Assembly (NCBI RefSeq): GCF_028898845.1
Contig: NZ_CP118574.1
Span: forward strand, 1,798,001-1,862,000
DNA length: 64,000 bases
Origin: Streptomyces sp. WZ-12
GTDB lineage: Bacteria > Actinomycetota > Actinomycetes > Streptomycetales > Streptomycetaceae
Direction: 5' to 3'
The notes under the pieces are model-generated. The model was not told the DNA's origin and made no database searches. It saw only the letters and a program-made list of their open reading frames with translations. A program made the translations under genes and the position numbers. This document shows positions 8,238 to 18,059 of the stretch, piece after piece. Each line of letters opens with the position of its first letter. Within the stretch, counting starts at the first letter, position 1.

Positions 8238-11200
8238 ATGAGCACCGTGCAGGACCAGGATCAACTCACGGGGTGGCGACGCTTCCGGCGCCGCGTCCCC
8301 AATGGCTTTGCCATCATCTTCAGCTTGCTGGGGCTCTTCTGTGCCCTGACAGCGCTGATCGGGCCCCTTCGGCGCGCTCTCCACTCAGTGATCTACTGGC
8401 TGGACACGCTCACCATCCCGGTGGCGCCGAACTTCGCCTACGCCGCGTTCCTCTTCCTCCTGGCCGCGGCGATGACCGCCCGGAAACGGGTGGCCCTGTG
8501 GTTCGTGGCCGCGTACATGGTGTTGAACGTCCTCGCTGACGCGCTGTTCCTGGCCGCCGGGTACTGGGAGTTCGGCTTCTCCCTGGTGCTGTGCGCCGGG
8601 GCGCTGGTGCTGTTGGTGGTGTCGCACCGGGAGTTCTACGCGATCACCCGGCGCGGGGCGTTCCTGCGGGCCGCGTTGGTGCTCGTCGGCGGTCTGGTGA
8701 CCGCGGTGCTGATCGGCTGGGGCCTGGTGTCGCTGGTGCCCGGTTCGCTGGAGCACGGCGGCGGCAACCGGCTGCTGTGGGCGGCCAATCGCGTCTGCGG
8801 TGGGCTGGTCGGCGGCCGGATCGTCGAGGGGCACCCGCCGCACTGGATCGGCACCCTGCTCGGTCTGCTGGGCGCGCTGGCGCTGCTCAACGCCGCCGCC
8901 GCACTGTTCCGTTCGCAGCGGATGGAAGCCGCGCTGCACGGTGACGAGGAGGCCCGGATCCGGGCGCTGCTGTCGAAGTACGGCAGTCAGGACTCGCTCG
9001 GCTACTTCGCCACGCGTCGCGACAAGGCCGTGGTCTTCTCCCCCAGCGGCAAGGCCGCGGTCACGTATCGGGTCGAGGCCGGTGTCTGTCTGGCCAGTGG
9101 TGACCCGGTCGGTGACCGGGAGGCGTGGGGTCCGGCCATTGATGCGTGGCTGGAAGTCGCCGGTCGGTACGGCTGGCAGCCGGCGGTCATGGGGGCGAGC
9201 GAGGACGGCGCGAAGGCGTTCGCGCGCGCCGGGCTGGGTGCGTTGCAGCTCGGTGACGAGGCGATCCTGCAGGTGACGAACTTCGATCTGGACGGCCGGG
9301 ACATGCGGGTCACCCGCCAGGCCGTCAACCGCGTCCAGCGGACCGGTGCGACGTTCCGGGTGCGGCGTCACGCGGAGCTGACCGACGCGGAGATGCAGGA
9401 GGTCATCCACCGGGCGGACGCGTGGCGGGACACCGAGACCGAGCGTGGCTTCTCGATGGCGCTGGACCGGCTCGGGGACGGGCAGGACGGTGACTGTCTG
9501 CTGGCGGAGGCGTTCGACAGCGACGGCAGGATGATCGCGCTGCTGTCGTTCGTGCCGTGGGGCAAGGACGGCATCTCGCTGGATCTGATGCGGCGCGACC
9601 GCAGTGCGCCGAACGGCGTGATGGAGTACATGGTCGCGCAGGTGTGTGCGCAGGCCGGGGCGCTGGGAGTGCGCCGGATCTCGCTGAACTTCGCGGTGTT
9701 CCGGTCCGCCTTCGAGGAGGGTTCCCGGATCGGTGCCGGGCCGGTGTTGAAGGTCTGGCGGCGGCTGCTGCTGTTCTTCTCCCGTTGGTGGCAGTTGGAG
9801 GCGCTGTACCGCTCGAACTCGAAGTACCACCCGGAGTGGTACCCGCGGTTCCTGTGCTACGCGGATGCCGGTGCGCTGGCGCGGATCGGTATGGCCTCGG
9901 GTATCGCCGAGGGCTTCGTGGCGGTGCCGAGCCTGGGCAAGCTGTGGGGCAAGGGGCACAAGAAGCGGGTGTTGGCCCCGGCGAGCACGGCGGGTCTGCC
10001 GTCGCTCGACGAGTTGGGTCTGGTGGCGTCCGAGCCGGCCACCGAAGAGGAGCGGCGCGCGCAGGAGTTGGCGGCGCTGCCGGAGCAGGTGCGGGTGCGG
10101 CACCAGAAGTTGGAGCGGCTGCGGGAGACGGGCGTCGACCCGTATCCGGTGGGCGTGCAGCGGACGCACACGCTGGGTCAGGTGCGCGAGGAGCACCGGG
10201 GGCTGGCGGCCGGGGAGCGCACCGGCAAGACCGTGACGGTGGCCGGGCGGGTGTTGCTGGTCCGGGATCACGGCGGGGTGCTGTTCGCGGAGTTGCGGGA
10301 CTGGTCGGGCGATCTGCAGATCGCGCTGACGCGGGACGCCGGTGAGTTGCTGGACCGTTTCGGTACGGATGTGGATCTCGGTGACCATGTGGAGGCCGAG
10401 GGCGAGGTCGGGGCCAGTGACCGCGGCGAGTTGACGGTGTTCGTCACCGGGTGGCGGCTGACGGCGAAGTGTCTGCGTCCGCTGCCGGACAAGCGGCGGG
10501 GGCTGTCCGACCCGGAGGCGCGGGTCCGTCAGCGGTATGTGGACCTGGTGGTCTCGTCGGAGGCGCGGGAGACCGTGCGGGCGCGCAGCACGGCGGTGCA
10601 GGCGCTGCGGCAGGGGCTGATCGACCGGGGTTACCTGGAGGTCGAGACGCCGATGCTCCAGCAGATCCACGGTGGTGCCAACGCCCGGCCGTTCCACACC
10701 CACATCAACGCCTACGACCTGGACCTGTATCTGCGGATCGCGCCGGAGCTGTATCTGAAGCGGCTCTGTGTGGGCGGTATGGAGAAGGTCTTCGAGATGG
10801 GGCGGACGTTCCGGAACGAGGGCATCTCGTACAAGCACAACCCCGAGTTCACGATGTTGGAGGCGTACCAGGCGTTCGCCGACTATGACGTGATGCTCAA
10901 TCTGACCCGGGAGTTGATCCAGGGTGCGGCGGTCGCCGCGTTCGGGAGCGCCACCGCTCGTAAGGCGGACAAGAACGGGCGGTTGGTCGAGCACGACATC
11001 TCGGGCGTCTGGCCGGTGAAGACGGTGTACGGCGCGATCTCCGAGGCGCTCGGGGAAGAGGTGACGGCCGATACCGAGCCGGATGTGCTGCGGAGGCTGT
11101 GTCTGGGCGCTTCGGTGCCGGTGACCCCGGAGATGGGTCGGGGCGACGTGGTGTTGGAGATGTACGAGCGGCTGGTGGAGGAGAAGACCACGCTGCCGAC

Positions 11201-11549
11201 GTTCTACAAGGACTTCCCCACGGACGTCTCGCCGTTGACGCGTCAGCACCGGGTGGATCCGCGGTTGGCGGAGCGTTGGGACCTGGTGGCGTTCGGCACC
11301 GAGTTGGGCACCGCGTACTCGGAGTTGACCGATCCGGTCGAGCAGCGGCGGCGGTTGACCGCGCAGTCGCTGTTGGCGGCCGGCGGGGACCCGGAGGCGA
11401 TGGAGTTGGACGAGGACTTCCTCCAGGCGCTGGAGTACGCGATGCCGCCGACCGGTGGTCTGGGCATCGGCGTGGACCGGCTGGTGATGTTCCTGACGGG
11501 TCTGTCGATCCGGGAGACGCTGCCGTTCCCGTTGGTGCGTAAGCGCTGA
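8238..11549 (+). CDS. lysX: Bifunctional lysylphosphatidylglycerol synthase / lysyl-tRNA synthetase LysX
   Basis: 1103-residue fusion. The N-terminal part (about 30-230) has several membrane segments, then an MprF-type flippase/GNAT-like cytosolic domain (about 230-590) that transfers lysine from Lys-tRNA to phosphatidylglycerol. The C-terminal part (about 620-1103) is a class II lysyl-tRNA synthetase: OB-fold anticodon domain, motif 2 in [21 protein letters not shown], and motif 3 in [16 protein letters not shown] at the end. The product makes cationic membrane lipid, giving resistance to cationic peptides, and supplies its own Lys-tRNA. It is longer than either component alone, as expected for the actinobacterial LysX fusion. 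ATG 8238 lies after a leader of about 150 bp. A strong hairpin follows the stop. Confidence 0.95.
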   Translation: MSTVQDQDQLTGWRRFRRRVPNGFAIIFSLLGLFCALTALIGPLRRALHSVIYWLDTLTIPVAPNFAYAAFLFLLAAAMTARKRVALWFVAAYMVLNVLADALFLAAGYWEFGFSLVLCAGALVLLVVSHREFYAITRRGAFLRAALVLVGGLVTAVLIGWGLVSLVPGSLEHGGGNRLLWAANRVCGGLVGGRIVEGHPPHWIGTLLGLLGALALLNAAAALFRSQRMEAALHGDEEARIRALLSKYGSQDSLGYFATRRDKAVVFSPSGKAAVTYRVEAGVCLASGDPVGDREAWGPAIDAWLEVAGRYGWQPAVMGASEDGAKAFARAGLGALQLGDEAILQVTNFDLDGRDMRVTRQAVNRVQRTGATFRVRRHAELTDAEMQEVIHRADAWRDTETERGFSMALDRLGDGQDGDCLLAEAFDSDGRMIALLSFVPWGKDGISLDLMRRDRSAPNGVMEYMVAQVCAQAGALGVRRISLNFAVFRSAFEEGSRIGAGPVLKVWRRLLLFFSRWWQLEALYRSNSKYHPEWYPRFLCYADAGALARIGMASGIAEGFVAVPSLGKLWGKGHKKRVLAPASTAGLPSLDELGLVASEPATEEERRAQELAALPEQVRVRHQKLERLRETGVDPYPVGVQRTHTLGQVREEHRGLAAGERTGKTVTVAGRVLLVRDHGGVLFAELRDWSGDLQIALTRDAGELLDRFGTDVDLGDHVEAEGEVGASDRGELTVFVTGWRLTAKCLRPLPDKRRGLSDPEARVRQRYVDLVVSSEARETVRARSTAVQALRQGLIDRGYLEVETPMLQQIHGGANARPFHTHINAYDLDLYLRIAPELYLKRLCVGGMEKVFEMGRTFRNEGISYKHNPEFTMLEAYQAFADYDVMLNLTRELIQGAAVAAFGSATARKADKNGRLVEHDISGVWPVKTVYGAISEALGEEVTADTEPDVLRRLCLGASVPVTPEMGRGDVVLEMYERLVEEKTTLPTFYKDFPTDVSPLTRQHRVDPRLAERWDLVAFGTELGTAYSELTDPVEQRRRLTAQSLLAAGGDPEAMELDEDFLQALEYAMPPTGGLGIGVDRLVMFLTGLSIRETLPFPLVRKR

Positions 11550-11617
11550 TCGCGCGGGGCGCCGGCGTCCGGGCGGTTCGGTCCGGACGCACGGGGCTCC
11601 GCCCGGAGTTGGTCCTC

Positions 11618-11661
11618 AAGCGCCGGACGGGCTGGATTTTCCTCCAGCCCGTCCGGCGCTT
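11618..11661. terminator. Bidirectional hairpin terminator between convergent genes
   Basis: Two perfect 19-bp arms (AAGCGCCGGACGGGCTGGA and its complement) flank TTTTCC. The arm sequence is a motif seen after many Streptomyces genes. It serves lysX and the minus-strand dehydrogenase operon. Confidence 0.92.
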
Positions 11662-11676
11662 TCGTTCGCGTGGGTG

Positions 11677-12702
11677 TTAGGCGTTGGCCTGGTGGCGGAG
11701 GGGTTCGCCGCGGAGGTAGCGGCCGACCTCGGCGGCGGCGATGTCGGCGGCCTTGTGGGCGACTTGTTGGCTGCCGCCGGCGATGTGCGGGGTGAGGACG
11801 ACGCCGGGGGCGGTGAGGAGGCGGGAGTCGGCGGGGACGGGCTCTTCGGGGAAGACGTCGAAGCCGGCGCCGGCGAGTTGGCCGGAGGCGAGGGCGTCGC
11901 AGACCGCGTCGTAGTCGAGGAGGGCGCCGCGGGCGCAGTTGACGAGGATCGAGCCGCGGGGCATCGCGGCGATCTGGGCGCGGCCGATCATGCCGGTGGT
12001 CTCGGGGGTGACCCGGGCGTGCAGGGAGACGATGCGGGAGCGGGTGAGGAGTTCGTCGAGGGGGACCTGTTCGGCGAGGCTGGCGAGGGCCTCGGGGCGG
12101 ATATAGGGGTCATGGACGAGGACGTGGGCGCCCATGGCGCGCAGGACCTTGGCGACGCGGCTGCCGATGGCGCCGAAGCCGATCAGGCCGATGGTGGTGC
12201 CGTCGATCTCGATGCCGCAGTTGTCGTAGTCGTAGTAGTCGCCGCGCCAGACGCCGCGGCGGAGGTCGGTGTGGGTGTCGCCGACGCCGCGGGCGGCGGC
12301 CAGCAGCAGGGTGAGGGTGTGTTCGGCGGTGGCGGTGGCGTTGCGGCCGGGGGCGTTGCAGACGGCGACGCCGTGGCGGGTGGCGGCTTCGAGGTTGGCG
12401 TTGACGGGGCCGCCTCGGCTGGTGCAGAAGAGCTTGAGGTCGGGGCAGTTGGCGAGGATGCGGGCGGTGAGGGGGCCGTGTTCGGTGACGCAGATCTCGA
12501 CGCCCTGGAGGGCCTCGATCATGTCGTCCTCGGTGCCGGATGCCTCGATGACCTCGGCGACGGGTCCGAACGGGGTGTGTGGCCAGCCGAATTGGAGCTC
12601 GCGTATCGCGAGGGGGGTGTCCCCGGCCGCCTTGCGGACGGCGGCGCTGAAGAGGCCGGGGCGGATGAAGTGGTTGCCGGCGGCGAGGACGGTGGTGGTC
12701 AT
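11677..12702 (-). CDS. D-isomer-specific 2-hydroxyacid dehydrogenase (NAD-dependent)
   Basis: 341 residues of the phosphoglycerate-dehydrogenase-like family. The Rossmann fold is TIGLIGFGAIGSRVAKVL (mid-protein), and the catalytic trio is Arg in NCARGALLDY, Glu in FDVFPEEPVP and His in LTPHIAGGS. It interconverts a 2-oxo acid or ketose-derived acid and the D-hydroxy acid using NAD(P)H in the cytosol. It is the last gene of the polyol operon, 59 bp after the phosphatase gene; AGGAGAAG precedes the ATG. The actual substrate is unknown; a tetronate/pentonate or its phosphate fits the company of two sugar kinases. Confidence 0.85.
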   Translation of the reverse strand: MTTTVLAAGNHFIRPGLFSAAVRKAAGDTPLAIRELQFGWPHTPFGPVAEVIEASGTEDDMIEALQGVEICVTEHGPLTARILANCPDLKLFCTSRGGPVNANLEAATRHGVAVCNAPGRNATATAEHTLTLLLAAARGVGDTHTDLRRGVWRGDYYDYDNCGIEIDGTTIGLIGFGAIGSRVAKVLRAMGAHVLVHDPYIRPEALASLAEQVPLDELLTRSRIVSLHARVTPETTGMIGRAQIAAMPRGSILVNCARGALLDYDAVCDALASGQLAGAGFDVFPEEPVPADSRLLTAPGVVLTPHIAGGSQQVAHKAADIAAAEVGRYLRGEPLRHQANA

Positions 12703-12761
12703 GCGGGGTTCTTCTCCTGCGATCGGTGGGGTTGTTGGGGTGGTGAGGGGTGTGGTGGTCG

Positions 12762-13388
12762 TCAGGGCAGGGCGGGGGCCGCGGTGAGGGCGGGGGCGTT
12801 GAGGCGGAGCAGGGCGGTGTGTTCGTCCTCGATGCGGATCTCGGTGAGGGCGCCGTTGTGGAGTTGGGGGAAGGTGCGGCGGTAGGCGGCGAGCGGGATG
12901 CCCAGCAGGTGGCAGAGGAGGAGCCGGAGGAGGGTGGAGTGGGCGACGATCAGGATGCGGCCGTGGGGGTGGTCGCGGGCGAGGTCGGCGAGGCAGGCGG
13001 CGGCGCGTTCGGCGGCGTGGCGGGGGTGTTCGCCGCCGGGGAGGTGGTGGTCGGCGGGGTCGGTGAGGAAGGCGGCCAGGTGGTGGGGGAAGCGCCCGCG
13101 CATCTCGTCGCGGGTGAGGCCCTCGCCCTGGCCGAAGTCGAGTTCGTAGAGCCGTTCGTCGATGTGGAGGGGGAGGTCGCAGGCGTCGGCGGCGGGGGCG
13201 GCGGTGAGGCGGGCGCGGGAGAGGGGGGAGCTCCAGATGGCGGTGAGGTGGGCGGTGGTGGCCCAGTGGGCGAGGGTGCGGGCCTGTTCGCGGCCGCGGT
13301 CGGTGAGCGGGACGTCGGTGCGGCCGGCGTAGCGGTTCTCGGCGTGCCAGATGGTTTCGCCGTGGCGGACGAGGAGGAAGTCGGTCAC
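12762..13388 (-). CDS. Histidine phosphatase family protein (phosphoglycerate-mutase-like)
   Basis: 208 residues starting with FLLVRHGETIWHAENRYAGRTDVPLT: the RHG motif carries the phospho-accepting His, and the second catalytic His is in RILIVAHSTLLRLLL. The YELDFGQGEGLTRDEM segment places it with small-molecule phosphatases rather than true mutases. GTG 13388 overlaps the stop of the kinase upstream by GTGA and is preceded by AGGAAGG. In this operon it probably dephosphorylates a sugar-acid or pentulose phosphate intermediate; no more specific role can be read from the sequence. Confidence 0.85.
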   Translation of the reverse strand: MTDFLLVRHGETIWHAENRYAGRTDVPLTDRGREQARTLAHWATTAHLTAIWSSPLSRARLTAAPAADACDLPLHIDERLYELDFGQGEGLTRDEMRGRFPHHLAAFLTDPADHHLPGGEHPRHAAERAAACLADLARDHPHGRILIVAHSTLLRLLLCHLLGIPLAAYRRTFPQLHNGALTEIRIEDEHTALLRLNAPALTAAPALP

Positions 13389-14902
13389 AAGGTGGCCTTC
13401 CTGAGGGCGTGGTCGGCGACGGCGGGGTCGAGCCAGCCGCGGTGGGTGAGCTCGTCGACGAAGCGGCGGTAGGTGGGCAGGTGGCGGGTGGTGCGGTCGG
13501 GGGCGGGGCGGATCTCGGTGCCGGGGCGGACCATGGCGGCGGCGGCCTCGGCGAGGGTGGCGCCGGAGGAGGTGGCGGCGAGGACGGCCATGCCGAGGGC
13601 GCCTTCGGCGTGTTCGGGGACGTGGACGGTGCGGCCGAGGACTTCGGCGCGCAGGCGGCACCAGTAGGCGTTACGGGCGCCGCCGCCGGTGAAGGTGAGG
13701 GGGCCGTCGGTGGGGGCGCCGAGGTGGTCGAGGTAGTCGAAGCAGAGGCGTTCGAGGCAGGCGACGCCGAGGAGGTAGGCGTGGAACTCGGTGGCGCGGT
13801 TGGGGATGTCGCCGAGGAGGAAGGGTTCGGCTTCGGGGGCGTGGAAGGGGAAGCGTTCGCCGCCGGTGGAGACCAGGGGGTAGGCGACGGCGTCGGGGTC
13901 GAGGGCGGCGGCCTGGTCGGTGAGGACGTCGAGGTTCTCGCCGTGGAAGTACTGGGAGATGACGCCGGCGCCGCTGCCGGAGGCGCCGCCGGGGAGCCAG
14001 GTGGCGTCGGGGCCGCGGTGGCAGTAGACGACGCCGGCGGGGTCGCGGACGAGGTGGTCGCTGCTGCCTTTGAGGACGAGGGTGGTGCCGAGGACGGAGT
14101 TCCAGGCGCCGGGGGTGAGGGCGCCGGCGCCGATCTGGGCGGCGCAGCCGTCGGTCATGCCGGCGACGATGGTGGTGCCGGTGGGGATGCCGGTGGCGTG
14201 GGCGGCGTCGGCGTGCACGGTGCCGAGGGCGGTGCCGGGGCGGACGACGTCGGGCAGCAGGTCGGCGGGGATGCCGAGGGGGTCGGTGACGTCGTGGGGC
14301 CAGCGTTCGGCGATGAGGTGGTAGCCGGTCTTGAGGGCGTGGCTGGCGTCGCTGGGGAGTTGACGGCCGGCCAGTTTCCAGGTGATGAGGTCGACTTGGT
14401 GCAGGAGGCGGGTGCCGGTGCGCAGGGTGGGGTCGTGCTCCAGGAGCCAGCGGAGTTTGGGCAGGGCCCAGGAGGGCGGCATGGTGCGGTAGCCGAGTTC
14501 CTGCCAGACGGCGGCGCCGGCGGCGTTGATGGCGTCGGTCTGGTCGGTGGCGCGGCCGTCGTCGTACATCAGGCCGGGGGTGAGGGGGGTGCCGTGGGGG
14601 TCGGTGAGGAGGAGGGTGCCGGAGGTGCCGTCGATCGCCAGGGCCCGGATCCGGCTGGTGTCGAGGCCGGTGAGGGCCTCGCGGCAGGCGTCGGCGAGGG
14701 CGGTCCACCACTCGGTGGGGTCCTGTTCGTGGCGGTTGCCGGTGCGTTTGCTGGTGAGCGGGCGGGTGGCGGTGGCCAGGAGGGTGCCGGTGCCGTCGAC
14801 GGCGAGGCAACGGGCGCTCTGGGTGCCGAGGTCGAGGCCGAGCCAGATGTCGTCGGGGGCGGGTCCTGGGCCGGTGGGACCGGGGGCGTGCGGGTCAGAC
14901 AC
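13385..14902 (-). CDS. FGGY-family carbohydrate kinase, ribulo-/xylulokinase-like
   Basis: 505 residues. The N-terminal ATPase motif is IWLGLDLGTQSARCLAVDG, followed by ALAIDGTSGTLLL, DDGRATDQ, VVAGMTDG-type Asp (IVAGMTDGCAAQIGAG) that acts as catalytic base, NSVLGTTLVLKG, and FTGGGARNAYWC near the end. The enzyme phosphorylates a ketopentose or related polyol with ATP. GTG 14902 follows AGGAGG and overlaps the preceding kinase gene by 8 bp, so the two kinases are translated together. It resembles ribulose- or xylulose-type kinases more than erythritol kinases, but the exact substrate cannot be told from sequence. Confidence 0.88.
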   Translation of the reverse strand: MSDPHAPGPTGPGPAPDDIWLGLDLGTQSARCLAVDGTGTLLATATRPLTSKRTGNRHEQDPTEWWTALADACREALTGLDTSRIRALAIDGTSGTLLLTDPHGTPLTPGLMYDDGRATDQTDAINAAGAAVWQELGYRTMPPSWALPKLRWLLEHDPTLRTGTRLLHQVDLITWKLAGRQLPSDASHALKTGYHLIAERWPHDVTDPLGIPADLLPDVVRPGTALGTVHADAAHATGIPTGTTIVAGMTDGCAAQIGAGALTPGAWNSVLGTTLVLKGSSDHLVRDPAGVVYCHRGPDATWLPGGASGSGAGVISQYFHGENLDVLTDQAAALDPDAVAYPLVSTGGERFPFHAPEAEPFLLGDIPNRATEFHAYLLGVACLERLCFDYLDHLGAPTDGPLTFTGGGARNAYWCRLRAEVLGRTVHVPEHAEGALGMAVLAATSSGATLAEAAAAMVRPGTEIRPAPDRTTRHLPTYRRFVDELTHRGWLDPAVADHALRKATL

Positions 14903-16454
14903 GGATGCCTCCTGGGGCGGGGGTCTCGGCGGGGTGGTGGGTGCGGTCGGTGCGGTGGGCGGTGGGGCGCGGGCGGCGGGTGGCGGCGCCCTGCCAGCCG
15001 GCGGTGCGGGCCAGGTCGCGCCAGGCGAGGAAGTCGTCGTGCAGGGCGGCGTAGAAGGCGGCGCGTTCGGGGTCGGGTTGCCAGGTGCGCTGCATGCGGA
15101 CGTAGGTGTCGGCGGCGCGGTGCATGCTGCTGGCGGCGCCGGTGCGGACCAGGCCGGTGAGGAACGCTCCCTTGGCGCCGATCTCGGTGTCGCCGGAGCG
15201 GGCGGTGGGCACGCCGGTGGCGTCGGCGATGAGGGCGCACCAGGCGTCGCTGTTGGCGCCGCCACCGCACAGCCGTAGTTCGGTTGTGTCGGTGCGGGCG
15301 GCGGTCAGGCAGTCGCGCAGCACGAGGGAGAGTCCGTCGAAGACGGCGCGGGCGAGGTCGGCGGGGGTGTGTTCGAGGGTCAGGCCCCAGAAGGAGCCGC
15401 GGGCGCCGGGGTCGAGGAAGGGGGCGCGTTCGCCGGCGGGTGAGAGGTAGGGCAGGAACATCAGGCCGTGGGCGCCGGGTTCGGATTCGAAGGCGAGCCG
15501 GGCGAGTTCGGGCGGGCCGGGGAGGTGGAGGAGGCGGGCGGCCCAGCCGAGGACCTCGGCGCCGTTGAGGGTGGGGAAGGCGCGCAGGACGCGTTCGCGG
15601 CCACGGTAGGCGATGTGGACGCCGGAGGGTTCGCCGCTGGTGTCGATGCCGGTGCGGACGATCTCGGTGCACAGGGTGGTGCCGAGGATGCTGCATGCCT
15701 GGCCGGGGTTGACGACGCCGACGCCGCGGGCGGTGGCGGCGATGTCGTAGGGGGCCATGACGACGGGGAGGCCGGCGGGCAGGCCGAGTTGGGCGGCGGC
15801 GTCGGTGGTGAGCTCGGCGATGCGCTGGTCCTCGGCGAGGACGGTGGGGAGCAGCCGGGCGTGTGCGGTGAGGCCGAAGAGTTCCAGGATGGCGGGGTCG
15901 TACTGGCCGGTGGTGTGGTCGAGGAAGGGGGCGGAGGCGTCGGATTCGTCGGTGGCGCGGACGCCGGTGAGGCGGAGGAAGAGCCAGCCGGCGGCGGTGA
16001 GGGAGGTGGTGGAGCGGGCGAGCCGGTCGGGGTCGTGGGCGGCGAGCCAGGCGAAGAGGGCGTTGGGCATGCCGGCGCAGGTCAGTGAGCCGTTGCGGCG
16101 GAAGGCGGCTTCGAGGAGGCCGTCGCGCTGCCAGGTGGTGAGCAGGTCGCCGGCGCGGCCGTCGGACCAGAGGATGGCGGGGCCGGTGGGGCGGCCGTGG
16201 TCGTCGACCAGCCAGGCGCCGTCGCCCTGGGCGGTGAACGAGACCAGCCAGACGGGGTCGTTGAGGTCGGTGAGGACCTCGCGGACGGTGCGGACGACGG
16301 CCTGCCAGACGGCGTCCATGTCCTGTTCGGCCCAGCCGGGGTGGGGGCGGGTGACGTGGGTGGCGACGCGGGAGACGGCGATCTCGTTGCCCTGGTCGTC
16401 GAAGACGACGGACTTGATGACGGTGGTGCCGGCGTCGATGGTGAGTACGGACAT
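14895..16454 (-). CDS. FGGY-family carbohydrate kinase, EryA/LyxK-like
   Basis: 519 residues. Motifs in order: MSVLTIDAGTTVIKSVVFD (ATP/sugar site), SFTAQGDGAWLVD, PAILWSDGRAGD, the LGTTLCTEIV phosphate loop, FLPYLSPAGERAPF, and the RLCGGGANSDAWCAL adenosine loop. The length and AQGDGAWLVD pattern fit erythritol kinase (EryA) and L-xylulose/3-keto-gulonate kinases (LyxK) better than xylulokinase. It is the first kinase after the polyol permease gene and is 13 bp from it, so it likely phosphorylates the imported polyol or its ketose. The last 35 residues are low-complexity and rich in Arg, His and Pro. Start ATG 16454. The substrate is inferred only. Confidence 0.85.
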   Translation of the reverse strand: MSVLTIDAGTTVIKSVVFDDQGNEIAVSRVATHVTRPHPGWAEQDMDAVWQAVVRTVREVLTDLNDPVWLVSFTAQGDGAWLVDDHGRPTGPAILWSDGRAGDLLTTWQRDGLLEAAFRRNGSLTCAGMPNALFAWLAAHDPDRLARSTTSLTAAGWLFLRLTGVRATDESDASAPFLDHTTGQYDPAILELFGLTAHARLLPTVLAEDQRIAELTTDAAAQLGLPAGLPVVMAPYDIAATARGVGVVNPGQACSILGTTLCTEIVRTGIDTSGEPSGVHIAYRGRERVLRAFPTLNGAEVLGWAARLLHLPGPPELARLAFESEPGAHGLMFLPYLSPAGERAPFLDPGARGSFWGLTLEHTPADLARAVFDGLSLVLRDCLTAARTDTTELRLCGGGANSDAWCALIADATGVPTARSGDTEIGAKGAFLTGLVRTGAASSMHRAADTYVRMQRTWQPDPERAAFYAALHDDFLAWRDLARTAGWQGAATRRPRPTAHRTDRTHHPAETPAPGGIRV

Positions 16455-16467
16455 CAGCGGGGTCCTT

Positions 16468-17772
16468 TCACGCCGAGGCCGGGTGGGTGTGCGGTGCGGC
16501 GGCGTGGTCGGCCGCCGCCGGTTCCGGCCCGTCCGGCAGTTTCAGGAAGAGGGTGAGGACGCAACTCACCGCGTACATCCCCGCGAAGATCCAGACCACC
16601 CCTTCGACGCCGAGTGGCCCGACGAAGGCGGCGACGACGGCGGGTCCGACGAAGGTGCTGGCGCCGGCGCCGAGGTTGAGGGCCGCCAGTGCCTGTCCCT
16701 TGTGCCGCGGCTCCAGGGAGGGCATCAACGCTGATATCGGTACGTATCCCGCCAGAGTAGCGCCGTAGCACGCGGCGACCAGGAGGGCGAGCGGGAAGTT
16801 CGGGCCAGCCGTAGTGGGGACGTAGAACAGCAGGAGGGTGCTCAGGGTGCAGCCGGCGCCGCCGCACCAGGCGATGGTGGCGCGCCAGCCGATGCGGTCA
16901 CCGAGCGCGCCGAACGCGAGGTTGGCGACGATGTTGGTGGCGAACATCGCGCTGAGCAGGTGCAGCCACTGGGTGAGGGAGAACCCCACGGTCTTGGTGA
17001 AGTACACCGGCAGGATGACGAAGAAGCCGAACTGGGAGGCGGTGTTGACGACCCGGACCAGTGCGCCGGCGCCGACCCGGGGGTTGCGCCACAGGACGGT
17101 GACGCTGCCGACGAGGGTGGCCAGCGGGCCCTCGCCCGCGCCGCGCGGCCGCGGGGCGCCCTGTTCGTCGCGGACCAGCAGGAGGGCGAGCAGTCCGCCG
17201 GCGGCCACCAGCACCAGGGCGGACCAGAGGGTGGCGTAGGCGCCGATGTGCGGGATCAGGGCGCTGGCGACGAGGGAGCCGAGGGTGGGCAGGCCGCCGG
17301 TGAAGGCGAACCAGAACCAGCCCATGGCGGTGCCGAGGCGGGCGCGGGGTGCGACGCCGGCGATCCAGACGAGGAAGCCGTAGGCGAAGAGCGGGTAGCC
17401 CAGGCCGCGCAGGCCGTAGCCGAGGAGCATCAGCGGGTAGCTGCTGAGCGGCAGGGCGGCGGTGAGGAAGAGGAGTTGGAAGGCGGCCCAGAGGGCGAGG
17501 CCGGTCCACATCACGCGGCGCGGTCCCCACAGGTCGGCGAGGACGCCGGAGAGCCAGGCGGCGAGGGCGGCGGCGATGCCGTAGACGGTGAAGAGGAGCG
17601 CGACGCGGGGTTCGGGGACGCCGCGGTCGATGAGGTACGGGGAGAGGTATCCGGACTCGACGCCGTCGCCGATCATGAAGAGGAGCAGGCCGAGGTAGCC
17701 CCAGGCGAGCGTCGGGGGGATGCCCAGGCGGGTCAGGAGCGCGCGGGGCGCGGGCAGCGGAGGGTTCGTCAT
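16468..17772 (-). CDS. MFS polyol permease (RbtT/DalT/CsbX type)
   Basis: 434-residue major facilitator with about 12 membrane segments. FMIGDGVESGYLSPYLIDRGV in the first helix pair is characteristic of the ribitol/D-arabinitol/CsbX polyol permease group; LADLWGPRRVMWTG is the loop 2-3 MFS signature and RIGWRATIAW its mirror in the second half. It imports a sugar alcohol by proton symport. ATG 17772 has AGGGGAG upstream. It is the first gene of the operon, divergent from the DeoR regulator across 287 bp. This makes a pentitol or tetritol the most likely substrate of the whole operon. Confidence 0.82.
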   Translation of the reverse strand: MTNPPLPAPRALLTRLGIPPTLAWGYLGLLLFMIGDGVESGYLSPYLIDRGVPEPRVALLFTVYGIAAALAAWLSGVLADLWGPRRVMWTGLALWAAFQLLFLTAALPLSSYPLMLLGYGLRGLGYPLFAYGFLVWIAGVAPRARLGTAMGWFWFAFTGGLPTLGSLVASALIPHIGAYATLWSALVLVAAGGLLALLLVRDEQGAPRPRGAGEGPLATLVGSVTVLWRNPRVGAGALVRVVNTASQFGFFVILPVYFTKTVGFSLTQWLHLLSAMFATNIVANLAFGALGDRIGWRATIAWCGGAGCTLSTLLLFYVPTTAGPNFPLALLVAACYGATLAGYVPISALMPSLEPRHKGQALAALNLGAGASTFVGPAVVAAFVGPLGVEGVVWIFAGMYAVSCVLTLFLKLPDGPEPAAADHAAAPHTHPASA

Positions 17773-17993
17773 CGAAGCTCCCCTTCTTCTGCGGCGGGAC
17801 GGGTGCGGGTGGGTCCGGGCCGGCGGGGGGTGCGGTGGGGCGCGCGGCCGGTGGACGACGCGGTGATGCAACCGCCCGCGTAAAAGGGGCGTCAAGGGTG
17901 ACCGGAATCTTCCCATTGCCGGGGCGACCTGCCGTGATGCGTCGGTGCGGAACCGCCCTCGGCGGGCACGCGGGCCCGTGGCGCCGCGTTACA

Positions 17994-18043
17994 TTCGTGC
18001 GAACATCACGCGGCGCCTTCACTCGGGTGACCGCGGTGCGAAC
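17994..18043. promoter_or_regulatory. Candidate DeoR operator sites
   Basis: In the 287-bp gap between the permease and regulator genes, GTGCGAAC occurs twice (17997-18004 and 18036-18043), the first inside the palindrome TTCG-TG-CGAA (17994-18003). A third near-match, GTGCGGAAC, lies at about 17945. Repeated sites in a divergent gap fit binding by the adjacent DeoR protein; not proven. Confidence 0.4.
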
Positions 18044-18059
18044 CGGAGGGAACGGGGCG

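Noticed and set aside
8385..11249. Very long minus-strand open frame within lysX
   Set aside because: It lies antisense to the well-defined LysX fusion and has no recognisable domain.
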